DNA of 64,000 bases from Nonomuraea spiralis (GTDB lineage: Bacteria > Actinomycetota > Actinomycetes > Streptosporangiales > Streptosporangiaceae). The stretch lies in contig NZ_BMRC01000010.1 in the NCBI RefSeq assembly GCF_014648435.1, positions 248,001 to 312,000 on the forward strand, given 5' to 3'. The position numbers and the translations under genes were made by a program. The notes below the pieces were generated by a model that saw only the letters and a program-made list of their open reading frames with translations, had not been told where the DNA came from and searched no databases. Positions 33,948 to 41,677 of this stretch are shown in pieces; the first letter of the stretch is position 1, and every line of letters begins with the position of its first letter.

Positions 33948-35005
33948 GGGCGCCGCCTCCCGTCCCCGCCGCCCGACGCGCCGCCGCCGGGTCGTACCAG
34001 CACCTTGACCTGCTCCTGTCCGCGCAGCAGCGCCTCGAACCCGTCGCTCACCACGTCCTCCAGCGGGATGGTGGCGGTGACGATCGCGGCCAGGTCCTCG
34101 CCCTCCTCGGCGACCATGCGGATCAGCTCCGGGTAGACGTCGCGGTAGCCGACGCTGGTCACGATCGTCTGCTCGTTGTTGACCAGGGCGAAGGCGTCGA
34201 GGGAGACCGTGCCGGTCAGCCCGAGGAACACCACCCGCCCGCCGCGCCTGGTGGCGGCCAGGCACGCGCGCAGCGTGTCCTGCGAGCCGACGGCCTCGAA
34301 GACGACGTCCGCGCCCTCGCCGCCGACAGCCTCGGCCAGGTCGTCGCCCGCCTCCGCGCCGAGCCGGCGGGCCAGCTCCAGGCGGGCGGGCGAACGGTCG
34401 GCGGCCACGACGCGGCCCGCTCCGGCCCGCGCGGCGAAACGGGCCACGAGCAGCCCGATCGGGCCGAGCCCGAGGACCGCGACCGTGTCCCCCTCGCGGA
34501 TCCCGGCCCGCCGCACCGCGTGCAGGGCGACCGCCGCGGGCTCGAACACCGCCGCCTGCTCCAGCGGCACCGCCTCCGGCAGCCGGTGCAGCATGTACGC
34601 CGGCACCGTGGCCCGTTCGGCGAGCCCGCCGTGCCCCATGAGCCCGGCGAACCCGAAGTGGCGGCAGATGTTGTACTCCCCCGCCAGGCAGCGCGGGCAG
34701 GTCCCGCACCGGTAGTGCGGCTCGACCGCGACCCGGTCGCCGGGGGCCAGACCGGTGACCCCCTCGCCCAGGCCGGTGACCGTGCCGCAGAACTCGTGGC
34801 CGAGGACGATCGGCGCGCGCACGCCGGACTCGGGGTGCGGCTCGCCCACGGGGATCGCGTGCGGGCCGTCGGCGTACTCGTGCAGGTCGCTGCCGCAGAT
34901 CCCGCAGTACGCCACCGCGATCGTCACCTCCCCCGGGCCCGGCTCGCGTACGGGCACGTCCTCGACCCGTACGTCCTTGGCGCCGTGCCAGACCGCGGCC
35001 CTCAC
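33944..35005 (-). CDS. Zinc-dependent alcohol dehydrogenase (butanediol dehydrogenase-like)
   Basis: Medium-chain dehydrogenase, 353 residues. Catalytic zinc ligands lie in YCGICGSDLHEY and GHEFCGTV. Structural zinc Cys are in RCGTCPRCLAGEYNIC. Rossmann motif GLGPIGLLVA. Closest in style to 2,3-butanediol/sorbitol-type dehydrogenases that act on vicinal diols or hydroxyketones. A GTG start at 35005 overlaps the MFS stop. Operon context suggests a hydroxylated aromatic ketone or glycerol-like side chain. Confidence 0.9.
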   Translation of the reverse strand: MRAAVWHGAKDVRVEDVPVREPGPGEVTIAVAYCGICGSDLHEYADGPHAIPVGEPHPESGVRAPIVLGHEFCGTVTGLGEGVTGLAPGDRVAVEPHYRCGTCPRCLAGEYNICRHFGFAGLMGHGGLAERATVPAYMLHRLPEAVPLEQAAVFEPAAVALHAVRRAGIREGDTVAVLGLGPIGLLVARFAARAGAGRVVAADRSPARLELARRLGAEAGDDLAEAVGGEGADVVFEAVGSQDTLRACLAATRRGGRVVFLGLTGTVSLDAFALVNNEQTIVTSVGYRDVYPELIRMVAEEGEDLAAIVTATIPLEDVVSDGFEALLRGQEQVKVLVRPGGGASGGGDGRRRP

Positions 35006-36261
35006 GCGGCCGCCCTGCGCAGCACGGCGGGGGCCGTCTCCTTCAGCGCGAAGGCGAGCGCCACCACGACCAGCGCGCCACCGGCGGCGATGTACATGGC
35101 GGCCTGCAACCCCCACTGGTCGGAGGCCCAGCCGGCGACCATCGGGCCGAGGAAGCCGCCCGCCAGCTCGCCCACGCCCATGATCACGCCGAGCGCGGTG
35201 GCCAGCGCGCCGCGCGGCACGGTCTCGGCCGGGATCGTGGCCATGAACAGCGTGAAGCAGCCGAGCCCGGTGTAGGTGACGATCATGATCGCGCCGAGCA
35301 GCACCGGGCTCTCGACGTAGACCACGGCGAGGGGGCAGAACACCGCGAGCGCGGTGAAGCCGATCAGCGCGGGCTTGCGGCCCAGCCGGTCGGAGATGGC
35401 CGGTGTGGCGAACCCCCAGAGCACCCACGCCACGCCCAGGCAGGTCATGACGCCGCTCATCGTGCCGGGCCCGAAGCCCTTCACCTCGGTCAGGTACGTC
35501 GGTGTGAAGGTGATGATGGTGACGAACCAGGTCAGGTAGGCGCAGGCGATGAGCATGCACACGACGATGTTGCGCAGCTTGAGCACCTCGCCCAGCGGCA
35601 CCCTGGGCTCCTTGACGGGCGCCGCGGTCTCGGCGGGCGCCCCGGCCGCCGCCCGCGGCGACCGCTCGCGGACGAACTTCGCGATCAGCGCGGCCATGAT
35701 CAGGCCAGGCACGATCGTCACGTAGAAGGCGACCCGCCAGTCGTAGGTCTCGGCGATCCACACCACGACCAGCGGCGCGACGATGCCGCCGAGCAGCCCG
35801 GCCGACGAGCCCTGCAGCAGCCCCATGTTGAAGCCCCTGCGGCGCTCCCTGGACGCCTCCACCATGAGCGACTGCGCCATCGGCAACACGGCGCCCTCGG
35901 CCGTGCCCATCAGCGCGCGGGCGACCAGCAGCCCGGCGAAGCCGCCCATCAGCCCCGACGAGGCCGAGAACAGCGAGAACAGCACCACGGCCACGACCAG
36001 GATGGGCTTGCGCCTGCCGAGCACGTCGGACAGGCGGCCGGCGAACATCCCGGCCAGCGCCCAGGTGAGGGCCAGTACGCCGGACAGCGTGCCCAGCTCG
36101 GCGTTGGACAGGCCGAAGTCCTGGTCCATGTACGGCGCCAGGAACGCCAGCGCCTGCCGGTCGAAGAAGACGAAGCCGAAGGACAGGAAGAGGATGACGA
36201 GAAGCCGGTTCTCGTACCGGTCGGCGGCCCTGGTGTCCGGCGCGGCCGCGGTGTCGGTCAT
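35002..36261 (-). CDS. MFS transporter, aromatic acid/anion symporter type
   Basis: 419-residue permease with 12 predicted membrane helices. MFS motif A appears as GRLSDVLGRRKP and its repeat as AISDRLGRKPAL. An acidic early helix (FVFFDRQALAFLAPYM) resembles anion:cation symporters (ACS/AAHS) that import organic and aromatic acids. Located between the dioxygenase and dehydrogenase genes, it likely takes up the substrate of this operon. Confidence 0.87.
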   Translation of the reverse strand: MTDTAAAPDTRAADRYENRLLVILFLSFGFVFFDRQALAFLAPYMDQDFGLSNAELGTLSGVLALTWALAGMFAGRLSDVLGRRKPILVVAVVLFSLFSASSGLMGGFAGLLVARALMGTAEGAVLPMAQSLMVEASRERRRGFNMGLLQGSSAGLLGGIVAPLVVVWIAETYDWRVAFYVTIVPGLIMAALIAKFVRERSPRAAAGAPAETAAPVKEPRVPLGEVLKLRNIVVCMLIACAYLTWFVTIITFTPTYLTEVKGFGPGTMSGVMTCLGVAWVLWGFATPAISDRLGRKPALIGFTALAVFCPLAVVYVESPVLLGAIMIVTYTGLGCFTLFMATIPAETVPRGALATALGVIMGVGELAGGFLGPMVAGWASDQWGLQAAMYIAAGGALVVVALAFALKETAPAVLRRAAA

Positions 36262-36297
36262 GACGCTCTCATTTCGGGGGATGCGGCGGGGCTGCGA

Positions 36298-36831
36298 TCA
36301 GCGGAACAGGGAGTTGACGTAGTCGGCGCCGATGCCGACCTTCTCGTAGTGCTCGCGGCACATCTTGATGTAGTCGTGCACGTCGAAGAAGCCGTCGGGG
36401 TCGCCGTTCTCGTCCAGCCAGACCAGCGGGCCCTTGACGATGAAGAACGTCTTCATCGGCTCGCCGCTGTCGTAGGCGACCAACGTGTGGCCCTCGCCCG
36501 GGGCCTCGTAGACGAAGTCGCCGGCGGTCGCCGTCCAGGGCCGCTCCAGGTAGCCCCACTTGCCGGAGATCGTGTACGCGAACACCTCGTGCGGGTGGTA
36601 GTGCCGGTTGACCAGCCCCGCCTCCTTGGCCCGCAGGATGTCGGCCCAGCTGTTGTCCTTGACGTTGATCCACAGCGGCCGGGACCCGACGGTCTCGGTG
36701 AACGGCACGTAGTACCGGTCGTCGTCGGTGGCCACCTGGGACAGGTACACCTCGGGCAGCGCGTCCGGGCGGAAGGAGTTCTCGATCGGCCGCAGATCCT
36801 TCCAGAACTCGCCGGTGGGGTTGTCGGGCAT
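36298..36831 (-). CDS. Cupin dioxygenase, 2,4'-dihydroxyacetophenone dioxygenase-like
   Basis: 177-residue single-domain cupin. Metal-binding cupin motif 1 appears as NRHYHPHEVFAYTISGKWGY and motif 2 as DFVYEAPGEGHTLV. The ending GADYVNSLF and overall length match the 2,4'-dihydroxyacetophenone dioxygenase family, which cleaves the side chain of hydroxyacetophenones to 4-hydroxybenzoate and formate. ATG at 36831 has AAAGGGG about 8 bases upstream. It is the first gene of an operon with MFS, ADH, SDR and AraC genes. Product flow to the neighbouring pca operon is plausible but would need a 4-hydroxybenzoate hydroxylase not seen here. Confidence 0.8.
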   Translation of the reverse strand: MPDNPTGEFWKDLRPIENSFRPDALPEVYLSQVATDDDRYYVPFTETVGSRPLWINVKDNSWADILRAKEAGLVNRHYHPHEVFAYTISGKWGYLERPWTATAGDFVYEAPGEGHTLVAYDSGEPMKTFFIVKGPLVWLDENGDPDGFFDVHDYIKMCREHYEKVGIGADYVNSLFR

Positions 36832-36952
36832 GTGAACGGCCCCTTTCGTGTCGTGTTCCCGGCAGTGAATCCCGGCGGGGCCCGCGCCGTCTTTCCCCTG
36901 GTGGACGTGGGGGCTTGCAGATTCCGGACATGAGGGCGGAAGATCTCGGGTC

Positions 36953-37795
36953 ATGAGCTTCGTCGTCACCACCGGGGCCACGGGCCGGCTCGGCGGCCGG
37001 ATCGCCGCCCTGCTCGCCGCCCGCGGAGTCGAACAGCGGCTGGTGTCCCGCCGCGCCGGGCGGGCCGCCTCCGGGCTGCAGGGGGCGAGCGCGGTGGAGG
37101 CCGACTACGGCGACCGCGCCGCGCTGGACCGGGCCCTCGAAGGGGCCTCGACGGTGTTGTTCGTGTCGGCGTCGGAGAGCGCCGACCGCGTCGACCGGCA
37201 CCGTACGTTCGTCGCCGCCGCGCAGGCGGCCGGCGTGCGCCACCTGGTGTACGTCTCCTTCTACGGCGCCGCCCCCGACGCCACGTTCACGCTGGCGCGC
37301 GACCACTGGGCCACCGAGCAGCACATCCGGGCCGCCGGCCTGCCGTTCACGTTCCTGCGCGACAACCTCTACGCCGACTTCCTGCCCGGCCTGGCGGGCG
37401 CCGACGGCGTGATCCGCGGACCGGCCGGGCAGGGCCGGGTCGCGGCCGTGGCCCAGGACGACATCGCCGAGTCGGCCGTCGCGGTGCTGCTCGACCCCGG
37501 CGCGCACGCGGGCCGCACCTACGACCTGACCGGCCCTGAGGCCCTCACGCTCGACGAGGTCGCCGCCACGCTCACCGCGGCGACCGGGCGCGCGATCAGC
37601 TACCACCCGGAGACGGTCGAGGAGGCGTACGGGTCACGCAGGTCCTACGGGGCGCCCGGCTGGGAGGTCGACGCCTGGGTGTCCACGTACCTGGCGATCG
37701 CCGCCGGGGAGCTGGAGGGGGTCAGCGACGACGTCCGGCGGCTCACCGGCCGTGTGCCGACCGGCCTGGCGGACCTGCTCGCGCGGTCCGGCTGA
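36953..37795 (+). CDS. NmrA-type NAD(P)-binding protein (quinone oxidoreductase 2-like)
   Basis: 280-residue atypical SDR: TGATGRLGGRIAALLAARG binding motif, then VLFVSASESADRVDRHRTF, VYVSFYGAAPDATFTLARDHW, LTGPEALTLDEVA. Resembles NmrA/QorB proteins that bind NADPH and reduce quinones or act as redox sensors. It diverges from the cupin gene and ends 2 bases before the convergent small gene. Confidence 0.85.
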   Translation: MSFVVTTGATGRLGGRIAALLAARGVEQRLVSRRAGRAASGLQGASAVEADYGDRAALDRALEGASTVLFVSASESADRVDRHRTFVAAAQAAGVRHLVYVSFYGAAPDATFTLARDHWATEQHIRAAGLPFTFLRDNLYADFLPGLAGADGVIRGPAGQGRVAAVAQDDIAESAVAVLLDPGAHAGRTYDLTGPEALTLDEVAATLTAATGRAISYHPETVEEAYGSRRSYGAPGWEVDAWVSTYLAIAAGELEGVSDDVRRLTGRVPTGLADLLARSG

Positions 37796-37797
37796 GG

Positions 37798-38049
37798 TCA
37801 GGCGCCCAGGTCGCGCACCACGTTGTCGAGCCGTACGGCCAGGTCGTCGAGGGCCTGCTCGCTCAGTGCGCCGCCGTCGGGCAGCTGGGCGACGACGTCC
37901 TCGCGGCTGGCGATCACGAGCCCCCTGTGGGCGTCGTCGATCTCCCCGGCCCGCAGCACGACGCAGTCGCCCCGGACGAACACCAGCGTCGCGTCGGCGT
38001 GCTCCGACTCCAGCAACTGGCGCACACAATCACGGTCGATGAGAGACAT
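37798..38049 (-). CDS. Small acidic protein of unknown function
   Basis: 83 residues (MSLIDRDCVRQLLESEH..). Acidic, with no membrane segment and a single early Cys followed by a mostly beta/alpha pattern. GAGGAG lies 5 bases before ATG 38049. I do not recognise the family. It faces the NmrA-type gene tail to tail. Confidence 0.6.
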   Translation of the reverse strand: MSLIDRDCVRQLLESEHADATLVFVRGDCVVLRAGEIDDAHRGLVIASREDVVAQLPDGGALSEQALDDLAVRLDNVVRDLGA

Positions 38050-38114
38050 CACAGCTCCTCTTCCCCTCAGCGGGCGTGTACCCACAGGAACGAGGTGAAA
38101 CCCGGCGCGACGCG

Positions 38115-38477
38115 CTACCCGAACGTCGGCGGGCCGCCGTCCTCGCGCGAGCGCCGCCGGGCGAACACCACCAGGTAGACGGCGGCGGCCACCGCGAGGG
38201 CCGCGGGCGGCAGCGCCAGCAACGCCCGTCCGGCCAGCACCGCGAGCACCGCCAGCACGATCCCGGCGAGCAACGCCAGCGCGGCGGCCAGCAGGCGCAG
38301 GCCGAGCGCGTTGGACGGCGGCGGCGAGGCCGGCCAGTGTCCCTCGCCGCCGCCGTGCACGTCGGGCACGCCGGTGTCGCTCACCACGCCGGAGCGGCTG
38401 ATCTCGTCCGGAGGCGGCGGCTCGCGCAGCACGGGCGCGAAGAACTCGTCCTCGGGATCGTCGTTCTCCCGGTTCAT
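38115..38477 (-). CDS. Small membrane protein
   Basis: 120 residues. The first half is a hydrophilic, Pro- and Glu-rich tail (MNRENDDPEDEFFAPVLREP..); the second has two membrane helices (LLAAALALLAGIVLAVLAVLAG and AALAVAAAVYLVVFA) and a basic end (RRRSRED). Such DUF-type proteins are common and uncharacterised in actinomycetes. Start ATG at 38477. Confidence 0.6.
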   Translation of the reverse strand: MNRENDDPEDEFFAPVLREPPPPDEISRSGVVSDTGVPDVHGGGEGHWPASPPPSNALGLRLLAAALALLAGIVLAVLAVLAGRALLALPPAALAVAAAVYLVVFARRRSREDGGPPTFG

Positions 38478-38592
38478 GAGGGGAACCCCTACCCAGGATT
38501 CCGGCCGCTCCACGAGTGAACGGCGAGGCACCGGGAAGGGCTGTTCCTGGCGGCACACGAGCCGTCTACCTGCATGAATGAGGGCTGTAGAC

Positions 38593-39072
38593 ATGACGAC
38601 GACGCCGCATCCGGCTTCGGGGGACGAGCAGCGGGAGCACGGCCTGCGCGATGCCGTGAGGACCGACATCGAACGCGTCGAGGAGCCCGCGCGGCTGCTC
38701 CGCGTGAGCACGATGGCCCGCAGCCTGCTGGAGGAGGCCAAGGGGGTGCACCTGGAAGAGCGTGCCAGGGAGCGCATGCACCGCATCTACGAGCAGGCGA
38801 TCAAGGAGGTCGCCGGCTCGGTCGCGCCCGAGCTGCGCGACGAGCTCGAACGCCTGCGGCCCACGCCCAACGGCGGGACGCCGACCGAGATGGAGATCCG
38901 GGTCATGCAGGGTCAGCTCGTGGGCTGGCTGGAAGGCGTGTTCCAGGGCATCCAGGCCGGGCTCCAGCTCCAGCAGGCCGCCGCCCGCCAGCAGCAGCTC
39001 GGCCTGCACGCCGGCCGCGCCCTGGCCCGCCCGGACGGCCTCCGCCCCCAGGGCGAGGGCAACTACCTCTGA
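38593..39072 (+). CDS. bpa: Bacterial proteasome activator Bpa/PafE
   Basis: ATP-independent activator of the 20S proteasome, 159 residues. Sequence closely follows mycobacterial PafE: EEPARLLRVSTMARSLLEEA, SVAPELRDELERLRP, AQLVGWLEG-type helix (GQLVGWLEGVFQGIQAGLQLQQ), and a C-terminal GNYL in place of GQYL. The terminal tail docks into the proteasome core to open its gate. It forms a dodecameric ring of four-helix subunits. The ATG at 38593 is preferred over 38578 because GAGGG lies 8 bases upstream. No proteasome subunit genes are in the window. Confidence 0.95.
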   Translation: MTTTPHPASGDEQREHGLRDAVRTDIERVEEPARLLRVSTMARSLLEEAKGVHLEERARERMHRIYEQAIKEVAGSVAPELRDELERLRPTPNGGTPTEMEIRVMQGQLVGWLEGVFQGIQAGLQLQQAAARQQQLGLHAGRALARPDGLRPQGEGNYL

Positions 39073-39091
39073 CGGCAACCATCTCTGACGG

Positions 39092-40126
39092 TCAGCGGGC
39101 CGGGCTCCATTCGGGGCGCCAGCCGAGGCGCAGCCGGTAGCCGTAGGCGAGGTGGCGCAGGGTCTGGCACGGGGAGCCGGCCCCCTCGCCGCACTGCGGG
39201 CAGGGGGCGCCGGCGTCGCGCGCGGCGGACAGGGCCGGGGTGTGCTCGTTCAGCAGCGCCAGCTCGGCGCCGCAGCGGGCGATCACGTCGGCGGGGTCGT
39301 GCAGGGCGATGTGGATCGCCTCGACCGGGTGCAGCAGGTCGTCGTCGTGGAAGCCGACGCGGGTGACCGTCCGCCGGCCGCCGAACTCCAGCCGCCGCGC
39401 GCCGCCGGTGCCCTGGCGTACCGGGCCGGGGGCGGCGCCGGAGGTCGTGAGGTAGCGCCAGGGCCCGGCTCCCGCGGCCTCCGCGGTGGCCTTGTCGGCC
39501 TCGATCTGCGTGCGCAGCCACTGCACCATCGTCGCGCCGTCGGTCTCCGGGACGCCCTCGACGCCGTCCAGCTCGCGCAGGAACGGGGTGACCGCCGTGT
39601 TCAGCTCGGCCACGAACGCCTCCAGCGAGGCCTGGGCGTCGTCCAGGTTGGGCAGCCCCTCGGCGCGCGGCCGGGTGGGTGTCGGCAGGCGGTCGCCGGA
39701 CAGCGGGATGCGCAGCTCAAGCGTGCTCAGCACGGTCGGGCTGCCCTCCGGCCCGGCCGCGTACGGCTGTTCGCCCACGTGCCGCCAGCTCGACCAGCCG
39801 TCCGGCAGCGGTACGGGCGGCGGCGCGGCCAGCTCGACCACGGCCAGCGGGTCGCGGCCGTCCTCGGCGCGGTGGCAGGTGGCGTCCAGGACGCGGGGAT
39901 GGGTGCGTACGTAGGGGGAGTCGGCGACCGGCCGGGTGGCGACCTCCCAGGCGGCCAGCGCGAAGTGCAGGGGGTCCAGCGTGACGCCGCTCGCGCCCGG
40001 CTCCCCGCCCGTGGCCGCGAACGCGTGCCGCCACCTGCGCAGTTGCTCGCCGTAGTGCTCCTGCGTCCCGCCGTGCCCGGCGTCGATCCAGAACGCCTGC
40101 TTCGCGGTGCGAACAGTGCTTTTCAT
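39092..40126 (-). CDS. DUF6221-like protein with C-terminal Cys cluster
   Basis: 344 residues of unknown function. The C-terminal part (DPADVIARCGAELALLNEH..CPQCGEGAGSPCQTLRHLAYGYR) resembles a small actinobacterial domain with a CxxC..C Cys group often encoded in mobile or developmental contexts, probably zinc-binding. The N-terminal 200 residues are not recognised. ATG at 40126 has GGGAG 8 bases upstream. Confidence 0.6.
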   Translation of the reverse strand: MKSTVRTAKQAFWIDAGHGGTQEHYGEQLRRWRHAFAATGGEPGASGVTLDPLHFALAAWEVATRPVADSPYVRTHPRVLDATCHRAEDGRDPLAVVELAAPPPVPLPDGWSSWRHVGEQPYAAGPEGSPTVLSTLELRIPLSGDRLPTPTRPRAEGLPNLDDAQASLEAFVAELNTAVTPFLRELDGVEGVPETDGATMVQWLRTQIEADKATAEAAGAGPWRYLTTSGAAPGPVRQGTGGARRLEFGGRRTVTRVGFHDDDLLHPVEAIHIALHDPADVIARCGAELALLNEHTPALSAARDAGAPCPQCGEGAGSPCQTLRHLAYGYRLRLGWRPEWSPAR

Positions 40127-40269
40127 CCCTGAACTCCCTTAATTACCCCGATTGTGGCCATCTGCCCGATATCGGGGGCGGTCACGCCTCCTGACGGACG
40201 CCCGTTAGCGTCGCGACCTGCGGGGTAGCCCACGGCCAGCGGGAAGTGCGAGCGAGGGGGATTATGGTC

Positions 40270-41511
40270 ATGCGCACGACTGCTTTTCGGGGGATCAACC
40301 CCATCAACGGAGAACTGCGGCAACCGGCTCCACGCCGTTTCCAGCTCGTCCGGGCCGAGCGGCGAAGGCGGTCGCACCCGGTCGTCGCGGCGGTGGCCGG
40401 CGCCTGCGTCGGGGCCGTGGTGACGTACCTGCTGGATCCGGACCGGGGGCGCACGCGCCGCGCCCGCGTACGCGACAAGGGGTCGCACGCGACGCACGAG
40501 GTGCGCGACGGCCTGGGCGTGCTCGGCCGCGACCTGTCCAACCGGGGCCGCGGGTCGGCCGCGGCGGCCAGGTACCGCCTGACCGGCGGCTCGGCCGACG
40601 ACCGCGTCCTGCACGAGCGCGTACGCGCCGAGCTGGGCCGCCACATCAGCCACCCGCACGCGGTGGAGGTGGACGTGCACGAGCGCGTCGTGACGCTCAC
40701 CGGCGACGTGCTGGCCGGCGAGGACGAGCGCGCCCGCCAGAAGGTGCGCCGCATCCCGGGCGTCAGGCACGTGGAGACCAACTGGCACGTGCACCAGGAC
40801 GGATCCGCCGTGCCCCGGCTGCAGGGCCAGGGGCGGCGGCGCAGGGCGGTGCCCGAGCTGATGCAGCAGCGCTGGTCGCCCACGACCCGGCTGCTCGCGG
40901 GCGGGGCCGCGGCCTCGATCTGGGCGATGACCAAGGGGCTGCCGAGGCCGCTGTCCTGGCTGTCCCGCTGCGCGGCGTCCGCGCTGGCCGTCCGCGCGGC
41001 GACGAACCTGCCGCTGCGCCGCCTCACCGGCGTCAACGCCGGCCGCGAGGCGATCCACGTCAACGCCGCCGTCTCGATCGCCGCGCCGCTGGAGGCCGTG
41101 TGGCCGATGGTGAGCGACTACTCGCTGTTCCCGCGCTTCATGCCGGACGTGGAGGAGGTGCGGCTGTCGGCCGACGAACTGCGTTCCCACTGGGTGATCA
41201 GGGGCCCGGCCGGGACGCGGATCCGGTTCACCGCCACCGAGACCAAGCGGGAGGAGGGCGCGGAGATCGCGTGGAAGTCCACGGAGGGCGAGCTCATCGC
41301 CCACACCGGCGTGCTGCGCGTGGACGCCCAGGCCGACGGCAGGACGCGTGTCCAGGTCCATCTGTGCTACAACCCCATTGCCGGGGCTGCCGGGCACGCC
41401 ATCGCCGGCCTGCTCGGCGCGCATCCCGCGCGCAAGCTGCGCCAGGACCTGATGCGGCTGAAGGAGCACATCGAGAACCAGGTGCGGCCGGTCGCGCCGA
41501 CCCTGCTCTGA
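40270..41511 (+). CDS. BON-domain and SRPBCC (cyclase/dehydrase-like) protein
   Basis: About 413 residues. Early hydrophobic segment (VVAAVAGACVGAVVTYLL) followed by a BON domain (RVRAELGRHISHPHAVEVDVHERVVTLTGDV..RRIPGVRHVETN) that binds phospholipid or acts in envelope stress. The C-terminal half is a SRPBCC fold (AAVSIAAPLEAVWPMVSDYSLFPRFMPDVEEV), similar to coenzyme Q-binding COQ10-like proteins. ATG at 40270 has GGGGG 9 bases upstream; 40264 is possible. Function not established; envelope location is likely from the N-terminal helix. Confidence 0.85.
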   Translation: MRTTAFRGINPINGELRQPAPRRFQLVRAERRRRSHPVVAAVAGACVGAVVTYLLDPDRGRTRRARVRDKGSHATHEVRDGLGVLGRDLSNRGRGSAAAARYRLTGGSADDRVLHERVRAELGRHISHPHAVEVDVHERVVTLTGDVLAGEDERARQKVRRIPGVRHVETNWHVHQDGSAVPRLQGQGRRRRAVPELMQQRWSPTTRLLAGGAAASIWAMTKGLPRPLSWLSRCAASALAVRAATNLPLRRLTGVNAGREAIHVNAAVSIAAPLEAVWPMVSDYSLFPRFMPDVEEVRLSADELRSHWVIRGPAGTRIRFTATETKREEGAEIAWKSTEGELIAHTGVLRVDAQADGRTRVQVHLCYNPIAGAAGHAIAGLLGAHPARKLRQDLMRLKEHIENQVRPVAPTLL

Positions 41512-41527
41512 CCGCCGGGGGGCGCCG

Positions 41528-41552
41528 CCACGCGCGACCCGCTCGCGCGTGG
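41528..41552. terminator. Hairpin terminator after BON-SRPBCC gene
   Basis: CCACGCGCGA (41528-41537) and TCGCGCGTGG (41543-41552) form a perfect 10-bp stem with a 5-base loop, 16 bases after the stop codon. Confidence 0.75.
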
Positions 41553-41566
41553 CCCGCACGCTGGGA

Positions 41567-41603
41567 CGATATCCGATTCGATATCACAGACGGATCGATA
41601 TCG
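41567..41603 (+). promoter_or_regulatory. Triple CGATATC cluster upstream of the PBP gene
   Basis: CGATATC occurs at 41567, 41579 and 41596 within 37 bases; the last is the palindrome CGATATCG. AT-rich repeats stand out in this GC-rich DNA. They lie 75-110 bases before the PBP start and are probably regulator sites. A similar CCCGATATCGGG palindrome lies at 40165-40176 before the BON gene. Confidence 0.5.
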
Positions 41604-41677
41604 GTCTTGGACATCGCCTTTCGTCGTGTGCTGTCATGTCCGGGCTTGTCCATATTTCCGCCCGGAGGTGCCCCCGC

